A stretch of DNA of 64,000 bases from Delphinus delphis (taxonomy: Eukaryota; Chordata; Mammalia; Artiodactyla; Delphinidae), in assembly GCF_949987515.2 (NCBI RefSeq), contig NC_082701.1, positions 40,937,755 through 41,001,754 of the forward strand, in the 5' to 3' direction. Below the pieces are notes generated by a model. The model ran no database searches. It was not told the origin of the DNA and worked only from the letters and a program-made list of their open reading frames with translations. Both the position numbers and the translations under genes were made by a program. Shown here one piece after another: positions 30,936 through 42,689 of the stretch; the stretch's first letter is position 1; each line of letters begins with the position of its first letter.

Positions 30936-31145
30936 GGCTTCCCTGGTGGCGCAGTGGTTGAGAGTCCACCTGCCAATGCAGGGGACACGGGTTTGTGCCC
31001 CGGTCTGGGAAGATCCCACATGCCGTGGAGCAGCTGGGCCCGTGAGCCATGGCTGCTGAGCCTGCATGTCCGGAGCCTGTGCTCCGCAATGGGAGAGGCC
31101 ACAACAGTGAGAGGCCCGCGTACCGCAAAAAAAAAAAAAAAAAAA
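30936..31145 (+). mobile_element. CHR-family SINE (plus strand)
   Basis: Begins 'GGCTTCCCTGGTGGCGCAG', has the B-box-like GGGTTTGTGCC, ends in an A tail from 31127 to 31145. A perfect 15-bp target-site duplication TGTTAGAAGATCATC is at 30921-30935 and 31146-31160. Confidence 0.97.
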
Positions 31146-31160
31146 TGTTAGAAGATCATC

Positions 31161-31815
31161 AAGCCAAGGGAAAACAAGAGCGTAGCGTAAGGTCTGGGGC
31201 TCAAGGAGAGAGAACAGACAGAGGCATCTCCCTGTGCCTTCTCCGCAGGCTGCAGTGTTCTTACCACCATGGAAAACTTCTCAGTCGAAGATATCTTTTT
31301 TCTCTGTGATCTTCATTGACTAGGTCATTATTCGACAAATATAAATCACTGTAACTCAAAACCAAAAAAACCCAATTAAATAGAGATTTCAAAAAACGGT
31401 ACAGTGAATTAGTGAATTATTCACAATAAAACTGGGATCTCAATCAATATGAAAAGCGAAATTAAAGTGCTGTAGAGCTGGGAGATGGAAAATGCCCAAT
31501 GGGGCTCCTCCAGCTAGACCTTGAGCTGTGCCCTGAGCTTTCCTGCTGCATTAACCAGATGTTGACAGGGTGATGGGAGGATGATCACCTCCTTTCTCCA
31601 GTACCTCAAGGGCCTTCCCTTGGTCTCCATCCTGTCCCAGGCCCCCAGCTCTGGCCAAAACAGAAAGTAGGTCCAGTGTGATTTAGAAGGGCCCGCAGTC
31701 CCAGTCTTTCTTACCTCATGTGTCTGTGTCTTTCTTCTAGTCTTCTTTTCCTCCCAGTATCCCTGTTATGTCTTATCTTTAGTCTGCCCTGTATTTTTAT
31801 CCATTCTTTCCCTCG
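31161..31815. other. Unassigned unique sequence
   Basis: No gene or clear repeat. Confidence 0.5.
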
Positions 31816-31819
31816 AGTA

Positions 31820-31985
31820 ACATTTATTGACCACCTACTATGTGCCAGGCCCCTTGCTAGCTGTAGGGAATACAGAGCCGAGTGACACAGGGCCCCTAGC
31901 GAAGGAACCCTCATCCAAGGACAGACAAGTAAATAGACCTTTACAAGCGGCCAAGATTAGTGTTTTGACAGGAATCGTGCAAAAT
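31820..31985 (-). repeat. L2 LINE 3' end
   Basis: Antisense: 'ACATTTATTGACCACCTACT', 'ATGTGCCAGGCCCCTTGC', then 'GGAATACAGAGCCGAGTGAC'. Confidence 0.85.
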
Positions 31986-32695
31986 GCTAGGTGAGCACTA
32001 TGGGTGGAGAAACTCTATTCCAGGGAAATTTGGCAACAGACATAGCCCTAGACCCTGCCCTCTTCCGGCTTGGGAGGCCCCTCTGAACACCCCTGTTTGC
32101 ATCCTTCATCCTTTCCACTTTGCATTGCAAGTGTGCATTTTCTCAGCCAGCCTCCCCACCAGACAGTGAGCAGTCTAGCCAGGACCTATGCTTCCTTAAT
32201 AGTTCTTCTATCCTCAGCACATAGCCCAGAGTGATGACTCAGAATATAAGTTCCTGTGTTTGATGACTTTTGTGCTGGGCCTTGAAAGATGAGTCAGAGT
32301 TTAACAGCTGGGGGAAGGAAGAATAAACTCACTCCTGCTGTGCCTTCATCCCCACTCCCAGCTATTCAGGATGAGAGCCACAAATCAGCCAAAGGAATGA
32401 ATCACTAATGGCAGATTTCACGCATTGGAGGTAGGTGAACTTCCCAACTGGCGTAGGTGAATAGGGGCAGAGAATTGGGGTAGGTGAACTTCCCAATGCC
32501 TTCCCTCATCATGAAGTTCCCTCTGATATATTTTCAGCTGTATGTGAAAGATTATTAGAGAAGTGGTCTAATCATGTCTCCACGATGAGAAATGCCACCA
32601 GTCCTCCACTGTAGCCCCAGATGTGTGATCCAGGATCCACTCTAGACACAGAAATATCTACAAATTATTTGGGGGCAGCTTCTGTAAGTGAGGCA
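31986..32695. other. Unassigned sequence with an 18-bp local duplication
   Basis: The word GGTAGGTGAACTTCCCAA occurs at 32430-32447 and 32479-32496. Otherwise no gene or named repeat. Confidence 0.5.
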
Positions 32696-32699
32696 ATGA

Positions 32700-32935
32700 G
32701 ATAAAGCACAGTAAGTGTGAACTGTGAGGCTACAATGACCTGGATTCAAGCCCCACACCACCACTTCCCCGCAATGAGTCCCTGGGTAAGTCACTTAATC
32801 TCTTTGAACTTCAGTTTCCCACATCTGTGAAACAGAGGAAATAATCATAATACCTACTTCATGGGAGTTTATAAAGATTGAATGAGACAGCATGAATATG
32901 TGTGCCTAGTACATAGTAGATGCTCAAATGTGAAA
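32700..32935 (+). repeat. MIR SINE
   Basis: Near full-length sense MIR: 'GACCTGGATTCAAGCCCC', 'GGGTAAGTCACTTAATCTC', 'CTTCAGTTTCCCACATCTG', tail 'ACATAGTAGATGCTCAAATG'. Confidence 0.92.
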
Positions 32936-33089
32936 TTTTTGACTCTTGTTTCTGTTGTACCAATTCAGAGCTTCAGAACCACATTGTTTAAATGGTTCAT
33001 ATTGTATTCAGCAGAATGCAGAGGTGTGTCTGCTCCTGGGTGCTGCACTGAGGGCTTGGACAAAGTATTCCAAGCTTCATCCAACGCGA

Positions 33090-33225
33090 TGAGTCCATGA
33101 CTGGCTATGCGACCTCAGCCAAAGCACCACCCCTCTCTGGGCTGATTTCTTTATTTGTGAAGCAAGGGAGTTGGACTAGATAGCATTTACATTTCTGCCA
33201 ATCCCAAGTTCTAAGTTTCTTTGAT
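33090..33225 (+). repeat. MIR SINE (3' part)
   Basis: 'CTCTGGGCTGATTTCTTTAT' then 'AGTTGGACTAGATAGCATTT'; the GGACTAGAT block is typical of MIR variants. Confidence 0.75.
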
Positions 33226-33344
33226 TATGAAGGGATCAGCTTAGGTAGAGAAAATCTGATGTTGTCCAATTGATCACAGAGTGAAAAACAAAAGCCTCAA
33301 AGTAATTCAAAAGTCCTACCAATTGCATTCCTGACTTCTCTGGC

Positions 33345-33515
33345 CTTTGTGATGAACACTTACCATGAATCAGGCCTCACGTGCTTATTTACTTACTTAA
33401 TCATTACTACCACCTAATGTTCCCATTTTACAAATTTTGAAACATAGTTTGGGGAGGTTAGACACATTGGTCAAGATTCCACAGCTACTTAACGCTACAG
33501 TCAGTGCACAATTTT
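33345..33515 (-). repeat. MIR SINE (diverged)
   Basis: Antisense core: 'TGTTCCCATTTTACAAATTT', 'GGTCAAGATTCCACAGCTAC'. Confidence 0.7.
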
Positions 33516-33519
33516 TTTC

Positions 33520-34190
33520 CTTCCAAATTACCAGACCTCTGGTGGGAAAAGCCCACACACCACCCACATGGACTTCACCCATAGTGACATTCATTCAGCC
33601 CATCTGGACCCTGGTTCCAGAGCTGGAGAAGATCCAGGCTTTTCCCCTGGTCTTCCTCTTCATAAGTTAAGATCAGAAGCAGAACCCCCAACAGATACAC
33701 AAAGAGGCAACAAACAATTTGGACCTATTTGGGTAGATGACAGCAGATTGGAGGCCTAGCTAGGTGTTTGTACATAATAGGTCCTCAGTGAATGAATAAA
33801 TGAGTGAATGGGTGATGGACGGATGGATGGATGGATAGATGATGGACGGATGGATGAGAGTAGCAATTCAGTCTCTTCCTTTTTTGTATATGTGTTTCCA
33901 AAAGACATGACTCACCTACACAAGGGAAACACTGAAGGTATTGCTGTCAGCCCCTAGGAAAGTCTCCAGGCAGGACTGGTTCTAAGGTAAGGCAAGTGAG
34001 ATGCCTGGGATACAGCATTTAAGACGGCGTTCACTCTCCATAAATTTTGATTCAATACCTCCCTCCCTTGCCTCACCCTGGTCCTGGGATCTAGTCTTTG
34101 GGATCATTGCCCTTCAACTCTGTTCTGCCTCCTCACTTCTCCCCTCCCTTCCTGGTTCACATTATTCTGACCTTGACCTTGGTCTCTCTT
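33520..34190. other. Unassigned unique sequence
   Basis: Apart from the GGAT repeat I see no gene or named element. Confidence 0.45.
33811..33858. repeat. (GGAT)n microsatellite
   Basis: Clean GGATGGATGGAT units with GATGATGGAC interruptions. Confidence 0.92.
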
Positions 34191-34194
34191 TAGC

Positions 34195-34375
34195 CTAGTG
34201 TTTGTCAACCCCTGATCCCCGATAGAATCATCCAAGAGGCTCTGAAAATATACCCGTAGATGAGCCTAGCCCGACATATTCAATCAGAAACCCCAGTAGT
34301 GGGGTCCAGGCATCAGCATTTGTAACAAGCCCCCAGCTCCAACCTGCAGCCAGCGCTGAGAGCCATTGCGCTCCT
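34195..34375. mobile_element. MER5-like hAT DNA transposon (diverged)
   Basis: The start TGTTTGTCAACCCCTGATC and end GCCAGCGCTGAGAGCCATTG are degenerate inverted ends of the MER5 type. Internal 'GGGGTCCAGGCATCAGCATT' also fits. Confidence 0.6.
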
Positions 34376-34594
34376 CCTGATGGGTGACCCAGTTTCCGGC
34401 TGTTTTCTGCGACATCATTTCACCTGTGCTACCTTCTGTAACAGCTGCTATGGAGCAGGCTTCCCTCTGCTCCCACCGGGCTCTTCCAGCGATGATTAGT
34501 GCAACATCTCTTTCCCTTTTTACTCACAGCCCCCCTGTGCCCTGGGATAAAGACAAGTCCACAGAGGCCAGCCTCAAGAATAATGCTATAAAAC

Positions 34595-34800
34595 ATAATA
34601 GTTAGCATTCATTAAAGGCTTACAGTCTGCCAAAGATGTGCTGAACTCTCTATAGGTATTTTACTTATTGTCACATTAACCCTGTGAAATAGTTCCATAT
34701 TTAATCCCTATTTTAAAAATTAAGCAAGAGAGAAAAAGAGAGGTAAAGGAACTTGCCCAAAAATTCACAGTTAAGAAGTGGAAGGATTGCAATTCCCATG
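34595..34800 (-). repeat. MIR SINE
   Basis: Antisense MIR with 'AGGAACTTGCCCAAAAATTC' and 'CACAGTTAAGAAGTGG'. Confidence 0.78.
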
Positions 34801-35019
34801 TAGGAGCATGGTCCCTGGGACCCGGACCCTTCATGGCTGTGCTTGGTCCCTGTCACCAAGGCATTGCCTCAGTCATGCCTGGTCACCTAGAGTCTTAGAC
34901 ACCACGGGTGGGTTCTTCTCTTGGTGCAAACAGTGTCATGTGTGTCTACTCCATGGACACTCCAGGTGTGCCCGGCTCCATCTGAACCCTGGACCAACAC
35001 AGCTTAGGTCACCAACAGG

Positions 35020-35215
35020 AACCTGTTTTCAGAACACACATTCCCTCATTTCATCCTCTCCACAATCCCAGGACATAGGTATTATCATCTCCTATTTTGC
35101 CTAGCATTAGTAGTTATATAACTTGCCCAAGGCCACGCAACTAGCCAGTACTTGAAACTCTGACTCATATCTCTCAGGTAGTAAAGTTCAAGCTTTTCCC
35201 TCTACACCAGATGAA
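35020..35215 (-). repeat. MIR SINE
   Basis: Antisense MIR with 'ATAACTTGCCCAAGGCCACG' and 'CAACTAGCCAGTACTTGAAA'. Confidence 0.8.
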
Positions 35216-35224
35216 AAAAGTTGC

Positions 35225-35770
35225 TGTGGGTCAATGATCAGAGACAGTTAGTGGAGGAAGAGATAATTAAACTGGGATGTGAAGACAGGGTAGAGTTCAG
35301 ATATGTGGAGGGAAGAAGGGGTGGCATTCTGATCAGGAGGAACCGTGTAAGCGATGGCGTGGAAGTGGGACTCAACGGAGCATTAAAGACGGCCAATAGC
35401 ACACTTAGCTAGAGCAGGTAATTTACATAGTGCCGCAGTGACTGGGAGATTGGAGGGCGCGTGCAGACATATTGGGAAGTTTATTGAAAGCCAAGCTAAG
35501 AAGCTTGAGCTCTATTACATAGGCATCGGGGAGTCATTGAACAGGCAAGTGATGTGTACAGAACAGTGTTAATAGAGTAGAAATCATCAGGATGAACTGG
35601 ACAGGGGAACAAGGAATGAGTCAGGTGGTAAGTTTGGAGGTGATGGCAATGGGGCCGCATGAGAGGTCTGGAGACACACTTGGGATGATGGCTGGGAAAA
35701 TAGAAAGTGAGGAAGAGGTATGAGAAATCTAACAAAGAGAATTCTGCAGGGCTTGTTGACTGACTCGCTG
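35225..35770 (-). repeat. L2 LINE fragment
   Basis: Long antisense L2 stretch: 'GAAGCTTGAGCTCTATTAC', 'GGCAAGTGATGTGTACAGAAC', then text equivalent to the 'gain/loss of weight' style purine-rich L2 body. Frames across it (e.g. 35496-35906 minus) are chance. Confidence 0.6.
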
Positions 35771-36079
35771 TGGGGATTAAAGGAATGAGCTGCATCAGAG
35801 ATGATTCGTTATCCATCAGGTGTCTGCTGCCAGGGTGGGAGCTGCAGAAGTAAGCCTTCACAGCCCCTGCTCCTGTAAAGTACACTGCGCAGAAGGGGAT
35901 ACGCATAGGTAAACAAACGTGACAGCTTAGGCGATAGCTGCTTTTGTAGAGGCATCTTCAGGCACCATTTCAGCACTGGGGCACCTTGGCTCCCGTGACA
36001 AAGACCTAGCCAATGAGGACGGTTCTGAGCTCACTGTGACTCAGCCATGTGACACCAAGGAGGAAATGAGGACCTCAGC

Positions 36080-36235
36080 ACTGGGGTGATGTGGAGGGGA
36101 TGCACTGACCATACTGATGATAAGAGGAAGGGCCTTCCAGGCAGAGAGAACAACAGGTATGAAGGCATAGAGGTGCTCCATGGCATGGCGTGCTTTAAGC
36201 TCCAAGAGTTTAATGCTGAATAAATTGGAGAAGGG
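36080..36235 (-). repeat. L2 LINE fragment
   Basis: 'GAAGGGCCTTCCAGGCAGAG' followed by 'GTATGAAGGCATAGAGGTGC'. Confidence 0.75.
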
Positions 36236-36284
36236 AAGAACAGAAATAGGAAAGTCTGGAGGGAATAGTTTTAGAGGCAAAATC

Positions 36285-36520
36285 GTGAAGGTAGTGGTTA
36301 TAAGCACAGATTGGGAATCAAAAGGACAGGGATCCATTTCTAGTTGTGGAATATCAGACAAGCCACTTTACGCTCTGAGCCTAGTTTTCTCATCTATATA
36401 ATATGAACTGTATTACTTGCTGTACAGTGTTCTTGAGAGGATTAAATTAGAAATATAAATAATGCACTCAGCCTAGGAACTGGCACATACATAGTTGGAG
36501 TTGTTCTCATTATCATAGTT
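36285..36520 (+). repeat. MIR SINE
   Basis: Near-complete sense MIR: 'TAGTGGTTATAAGCACAGAT', 'CAGACAAGCCACTTTACGC', 'CTAGTTTTCTCATCTATATA'. Confidence 0.9.
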
Positions 36521-36960
36521 GAGTTTAGGCATCAATGACAGGTCAATGAGAATGCCCACCAGGAAGTCAGAAATGGGGAAATGATGTGCATCACAACGTC
36601 AAAGCAAGGGGATGTGATCCTCAAAGCCCCAAGAACATCAAGTCCATCAAGGGGCCTAGATGTCAGTAAAAGGGCAGAGTCTAAGGTCTGAGTATCAGGA
36701 ATATTGTAAAATTTTTGTGCTTGGTACAGGGGGAGAACTAGCCACTGGCCACTGAGAGAGAAGGTGGGACCAGGTCTGTGTGGTCTCGTTCAAGCCAAAG
36801 GAGGTGAGAACTCAGGTGGGTCAGGATCAAATACTTGACCAAGAAGTTTCTAGGTGACCTTTGAGAGATAATTCCTATGGAGTGACTAGTACTGAGAAAG
36901 TTGTAGGAGATTAGGAGGAGAATAGGTGGGAGAAAGTAGATGGAAGAAGCCAAAATTTGA
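36521..36960. other. Unassigned, possibly diverged antisense L2
   Basis: Purine-rich text resembles the L2 body but is too diverged for a firm call. Confidence 0.3.
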
Positions 36961-36964
36961 GAAA

Positions 36965-37115
36965 AACAGGTGACTTGAGTTCTAGGCTCCACTCTGCAAA
37001 TAACTCCATCCTTTTGGGAAGGTCACACACCCTTACTATGCCTTCCTCCTCATCTACAACATGAAGATATTAGACAAGATGACTTCTAAATTCCTTTCCA
37101 GCTCTCAGATACTAA
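36965..37115 (+). repeat. MIR SINE
   Basis: 'TTCTAGGCTCCACTCTGC', 'GGGAAGGTCACACACCC', 'GACAAGATGACTTCTAAATT'. Confidence 0.75.
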
Positions 37116-37289
37116 GCAGCAGACCAGGCTGTGGGACATCGTGGGGAGAGAGTTAAGGAAGACATGCTATGCATGTTACAGAGACTGTACTGTCTCTTCC
37201 CTTTTTCTCTATTTGGCCACAGCTAATTCCTAGAGGAATTAGGCACATGGTAGGCAGCCTGTAAGTTGGTACCGAGTGATCTCCACCTC

Positions 37290-37840
37290 CTGCATCTCTG
37301 CCCTTATGTAAGTCTCTTCCCTTGAATGAGGTGGTTTGGCCCCTGGTGACTTGCTTCTAGTGAATATAATATGCAGAAGTGATGGGTGTCACTTCTGAGA
37401 TGACAAAGACACTCAAAGATCCTGTGAGTTACAAAGAGGATGTGGTTTTCATCTTGCATGTCCTCTCACACTTTGTCACTCACTCACTCGCTCACCCTGA
37501 GGAAAGCCAGCTGCCACGTTGTGGGCTGCCCTGTGGAGATCTCCTCATGGCAAAGAACTGAGGGAGGCCCCCAGCCAATGGAGACTGAGGAGTCTAACAT
37601 TCCGTGAGAAACTGAATTCTGCTGACAACCGCAGGAGTCCCCCCAGCTGAGCTTTCAGATGAGACCGCAGCCCCAGCAGACACGTTGCAGGCTTTCTGGA
37701 GGCCCTCAGGCACAGGCACCCAACCAGGCTGTTTTCAGATTCCTGGGATGCCACAGAAACCACAAAATAATGACTGTTTGGGTTTTTTAAGCCATTAAAT
37801 TGGGGAGAGGTGATTTGCACACAGTAATACATAATTACAA
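37290..37840 (+). mobile_element. MLT1-type MaLR LTR
   Basis: 'TGGTGACTTGCTTCTAGTGA' near the start and 'TTTTTTAAGCCATTAAATTG' near the end follow the ancient MLT1 LTR pattern in sense orientation. The middle is a long, decayed U3. Confidence 0.62.
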
Positions 37841-38540
37841 AGTACATATGACGAACAGAACAATGGGGCTGCATTTTTGAAGAAAAGGAGGAGTTAACTC
37901 TGTCAGAAGAAAGAGAAGAGTGGGAGAGGCATTCAAGGCAGGAGGAATGGCATGTGCCAGTCTCAGGCTCCGGTCTCAGTGTGCCATGATTCTCAACCCC
38001 CACAAGGAGCCCAGCATGGAGTTGGTCCTCTATACTTGCTTAATGCATTTTATTGTAGTTAATTCATCCTTGTCACCTCCCCACAATCCTTGGAAAGTGT
38101 TTATTGTGCTCAATTCTCATTTCCCCAAACTCATCATAGTATTCCTGTTCATACTTTGCCAAGTCTCTCATGTTTCCAGGAATGTATGCCAGGCCTGCTA
38201 ATTTACATTCATGAAGACATACAAGGATCTTTTTGTTAGGGGCTACTGTGATATGTTCTTTTGAAACCTCTTCCTTGCTCTCCTGCTGCAGACAGATTGA
38301 ACTAATGGGTGAGGTGTCTTCGTCCTGGGAGAGCTATCGTTCGTTTCCCACCCAACTTCATTTATAAGAGCTAGCCTCATAGTCTCTTCATGTTGTCTTT
38401 GCTCTGCTGACATATTTGCTGAAACCCTGCCCAGCAATTTTTCACATATGATGGAATTTCCAGTTGAGCGTAGAATCTACTAGCAGATCTAGGGTGACCT
38501 CCCTCTAGGACAGATGAGTGAACCTCATCATATCCATTTT
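37841..38540. other. Unassigned sequence
   Basis: A weak antisense L2 word, 'GGAGAGGCATTCAAGGCAGG', occurs at 37921. The rest has no recognised element. Confidence 0.4.
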
Positions 38541-38544
38541 CTTC

Positions 38545-38912
38545 TTTGTCCAGTGTTTATATCCAGGCTCCTCAGCCTCCTTTGCAGTTCAGTTGGGATT
38601 CAGATGACTAGTTCTGGCCAATGAGCTGTAAACAGAAGGGATGTGCTGTCCCATCTGTTTGAGGGCAGTTAAGAGTGGGGGGTAGATTCTTCATGATCTC
38701 TATTCCCCTGCTGAGATGCCCACAGAGGCCATGAATTGACATGGAGGTACTGAAGATGGAAGCAGCCTGGGTTGCTGAGTTACCATTTGGAGAACAAACA
38801 CCCTACCCTGGACTTTAAGTGGGCAGGAGATAAACATTTGCCACGTTAAGTCACTGAAATGTCAGGGTTTATTTATTATACAGCATAGCCTAGCTTATAC
38901 TGACTAAGGGGC
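38545..38912 (+). mobile_element. MLT1-class LTR (diverged)
   Basis: 'GACTAGTTCTGGCCAATGAG' at the front and 'GTTAAGTCACTGAAATGTC' plus 'TAGCTTATACTGACTAAGG' at the back match the general MaLR/MLT LTR pattern. Confidence 0.6.
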
Positions 38913-38954
38913 ACCCCTCAAATAAGGGATGTGACAGAAAATCTGAAAGCTACA

Positions 38955-39570
38955 CAAAAGATGAGACCAGGAAGATCAGAAGGGCTCCGCTCCTTCCGGG
39001 AACCCATGGACAACTTAAAGATGTTGGTGGGATAACTTAAAAGGCATAGAGTTGGGCGGGGGGCATAATCAGAGAGAGAGCATCTTGTTCCTTGTTGGAG
39101 AATGGTGTGATGGTGGGTATAAGTTAGAGTTCACAGGAGGGATGGCTGTAGCTTAGATGAAGGTGGTGACAGAATCGATGAAGAGAAGCGGAGGGATTCG
39201 AACTCTACTTCTTAGGTAGAATCAACAAAACTTTGTGATTGAGTAGATCACCCCTAAGGTGGAGAGATATCAAGATATCCTGGGTTCTCAGCTGAGTGTG
39301 CACGGGTGTCAGTGGGGCTGTTCACTGGAATAGGTACCAGATGCAAAGCACCAGGTGTGGTAAGAGGGTTGGGAGTGTAGGGGAAGGTGATAAATCCAGC
39401 TTTAGACATAGTAAGTCAAAAGTGAACGTGACACAGCCACGTGGCTAAAATTAGTGGGTACTTGGAGATACAGGTAGGTCCCTAGAGGTCAAGGGTGAGA
39501 GATAGAAGTTTCTGTCATCAGCTAAGAGGTTGCTGTTGAAGACGCATGCCTGTAGGAGAGAGCACCTAGA
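38955..39570 (-). repeat. L2 LINE fragment
   Basis: Antisense L2 body: 'GGTGGTGACAGAATCGATG', 'AGGTAGAATCAACAAAACTT', 'CTTGGAGATACAGGTAGGTC', 'TTTCTGTCATCAGC'. Confidence 0.72.
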
Positions 39571-39599
39571 GGGGAAATGGTGTAGGGGAAAAAGGATTT

Positions 39600-39715
39600 A
39601 TTTCAGTTTAGCAAACACCTTGTATGTGTCAGGTCCAGTTAGATATTGGGAATACAAAGATGAAGAAGACATCATTCCTTGGATCTGTTAGATAATGAAG
39701 TAGGATGCGAATGGA
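39600..39715 (-). repeat. L2 LINE 3' end
   Basis: 'AGCAAACACCTTGTATGTGT', then 'GGGAATACAAAGATGAAGAA'. Confidence 0.75.
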
Positions 39716-40495
39716 AGATGTGATCATCATTGCCAGTGGGTAGGGTTGGGTGGGATCTGTAAACCTCGGTCTGTCACCATCATAGGAGCCCCCGCAGTCA
39801 CCGTGCGATATCTTGTCTTCATTAAGGCTTTGGTATTCCTCCTCAGAGCCAGCAGCCAGCCACGAGATGGGAATTCTTCCGCCCTTTCCACCCCGACTCT
39901 GCAGAGGCAAACTCTACTCTTTTGCACCCTGTGGATCCGTCCCTGCAATGCACATCCCCTTCTCAGCTTCCCCCGGCAACACTCATCCCCCAAACTTTTG
40001 CAGAGTTGCAAAACTTACCTCCAGCAGGGCCTCATATGAAAAGTGAAACTAAATGAACTCACTGCATTACGCAGCTGCCTGCATTCGTCATGAAATCCTT
40101 TTATTACAGGGCATTAGTTTAAAACATTTATTAAACAGATCAAAATGAGCAATAGAAATGAAAGTCATTAAAATGCAAGGCATAGGAGAGAACAGCTTTC
40201 CCCCTGAAATAAGAGAAATCTGAAAGTTACCACTGGAACAATTTTGTGTGGGAGGAAAATGAGAGTGACGTGCCATGAGGAATGAGGGGATACGCAGGCA
40301 CAATGGCTACCGCTGAAAATGGTGGGGCCCGCCTAGGAGGAAGCAGGAGCGCTCAGAAGAATAGTCCCCGGTATAACCCAAAGGGAAGGACACAGGGGCT
40401 GGGTAGTGATGGACACAGAGGCCAGGAAAAACCCAGCAGAGCAGAAGGGAGGCTATTCAGTCTTGCAGTTCTTACAGTCATGGTAGAATTACTGT
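39716..40495. other. Unassigned unique sequence
   Basis: No gene. The interval 40030-40180 is AT-rich and repeat-free (CATTAGTTTAAAACATTTATT, TCATTAAAATGC) and could be a conserved element. Confidence 0.4.
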
Positions 40496-40499
40496 GGCT

Positions 40500-40745
40500 A
40501 CTGTGTTGAGTACTTACCGTGTGTTAGCTTTTTGCTAAATCCTACATTTGCATATCTTATTTAATCTTTACAACTGACTAAGTAGGAAATGTGATCTCCC
40601 CCATTTTACAGACAGGGAAACTGAGCCTTAGAGAGGCTCAAATCTTGGCCAATTTATGCAGCTATTAAAGGCTAGAGGTGGGATTTAGAATTTGAACCCA
40701 AGTCCGTCTGACTTCAGAGCACACACTCCTAACGATTATGCTATG
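40500..40745 (-). repeat. MIR SINE (near full length)
   Basis: Antisense MIR from 'GTGTTAGCTTTTTGC' through 'CCCATTTTACAGACAGGG', 'AACTGAGCCTTAGAGAGGC', 'AATTTGAACCCAAGTCCGTC' to 'AACGATTATGCTATG'. Confidence 0.93.
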
Positions 40746-41235
40746 AGGGAAGCGCTTAATGTAATCACAGCTAAAGCCCTGCCCTCCACGGATTTACTGT
40801 TGGGAGTGTGAGTGAGATTTATGGATTTTAAATGCAAGCAACTTAGTTATCAAAGGAGTGGTCCCAGCTGGGGATCTTGGGCTGGATACCCCGGGGATTC
40901 AGATTTGTTGGGCGTGCCTCAGGATTGAGTGTGCGTGCATGAGGAAAAGAGGAGCCTAACGGAAAGAACTTACCCTGAGCACAGAGAGAACTGACGGACA
41001 TGACCTTCATTCAAGGTCAGTGATCTGCCCTTGGCAGGACAGATAGAGCCTGGTGTGCATCTCCCATAATGCCCACTTGTCCACTGTCCCACCTTCCCAC
41101 TGGACTGAGATAGCCTGGGGAAATTCAGGGCGTTGAAACAATAGGAAAACAATTGTAATTTGGAATTTGAGCCTCTCACGTGTGGACCTGGAAGTTGATA
41201 CCTCTCTCCAACATCACAAGTCCCTCCCATAATAC
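40746..41235. other. Unassigned unique sequence
   Basis: No gene or repeat recognised. Confidence 0.5.
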
Positions 41236-41239
41236 TCCT

Positions 41240-42220
41240 GACAGATAGTTCAAGAGAGCTCCCAGCATCACAGAGCAGCTCATTCCCCTCACGAATAGTG
41301 CTGACTTACTAGAATATTCTTTCTTATGTAGAACAGAAGTATGTCTGGCTGACACGTTGCTTCTGGGCATTAGCCTTACAAAATCAGTCTTCGGTGTGAT
41401 AAACTGGATATTTGCAAAGGGTGGTCCTGTTCCTGCTTCTGCCCCTCTTCTACAGGGTAACATTCCCCCAGTTTCTTGGATTTCAGTGCCCTCAATATCA
41501 GGTCGCTTTTCTTGGGACATGGACCACTTTGTCAATGCCTCACTAAAGGGTGGGGACCAGAAGTGAGCATCTCCCTCCAGGTACCGCCAGACCAGAGACT
41601 AGAGCAGAGGGACCATCACCTCCTTCCTTTGAGAACCCCTACTTTTTATAATGCACATTCGGCTTCCATTCGGCCACACCACTCCCAAGGAAACGAGCCT
41701 TTGCCCCTCACACTTCTGCAAAATAACACCACCGCCCCTGTCCAATCCCTGAACGGTTGGTTTCTGGACCCGGGATTAATCTCTGCTAAATGAATTGACC
41801 CTTTGTTCCAGCTTATTGCAATCATTTTGGATCCTGATTCTCTCATCGGACATAATCACCATCGCTGCCACTGTCCTGTCATCTGCAAATCTGATGAGCA
41901 AAGCTCATTGTAATATTTTTCTGAGTCATTGACAGAAACATGGGATTTATCAGGTCAAGAACAGAGGCCTAGGGTGGGACCCTGATGCTGGCTAAACGGA
42001 CTGTCTCCAGATGTCTAGACACTGAGACATGGAAGAATTGATCTGCTATGTCAAGTTCACAAAAGGGCAAAGTATGAGTCAAAAGGTCAATTTACTATTG
42101 ATACTGGGATGTGTTTCTGCCGTAAAGCCTACGACGGCCAGTCACTCCGTGACAATTTCCTGTGCACCTGTTTCTTGGCATTAACAACCTAAGAAGTACC
42201 CTCTACTCTCGGGAGACAGG
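41240..42220 (+). repeat. CR1/L3-type ancient LINE fragment
   Basis: The core at 41840-41990 reads 'GTCATCTGCAAATCTGATGA', then a 'GTCATTGACAGAAACATGGG' block and 'AAGAACAGAGGCCTAGGGTG'. These match the 3' part of the CR1/L3 LINE ORF2 in sense orientation. The outer limits are loose. Confidence 0.55.
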
Positions 42221-42429
42221 GGTTGAACATGCTGTTTTTAAATGGAAGAGAAGTGAATATGGTTAAGGAATATTTACATGAAGACAAGTTAGCGTGCGTG
42301 GTTTCTCTGTTTTCTATATGGACATTCTGGGCACAAAGGCAACTCCAACATGGCCTAATCCTCAAGCTGTCTAATTAAAGAAAAAGATACATAATCAAGT
42401 GATTGTGATCTATGTGATAAGTGCCTTTT
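42221..42429. other. Unassigned AT-rich unique sequence
   Basis: Holds TAAGGAATATTTACATG and GTCTAATTAAAGAAAAAG. It is free of recognised repeats and could be a conserved element. Confidence 0.3.
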
Positions 42430-42680
42430 TAGATGGGTGGAGAGATTGCTGTGGGACCCTGCATGGGAGATGCTAACTCTACAGAAGGGACTATTAAAAA
42501 CTTCACAGAAGAGGTGACATTTGAGCTAGGTCTTGAAGGGGGGATGGGAATTTGCTTGGTGGAGAAAGGGGAGAGAGATTCTAGGCAGAGGGCACAAAAA
42601 CACGGACCAGAAAGAGATGTGGCGAGGCTGGGAAACTGCGAGAAATCTGGGAGTATGGGGCAAGTAGAAAACAGGGCCAG
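42430..42680 (-). repeat. L2 LINE fragment
   Basis: 'GACATTTGAGCTAGGTCTTG', 'TTCTAGGCAGAGGGCACAAA'. Confidence 0.82.
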
Positions 42681-42689
42681 AACATAATA

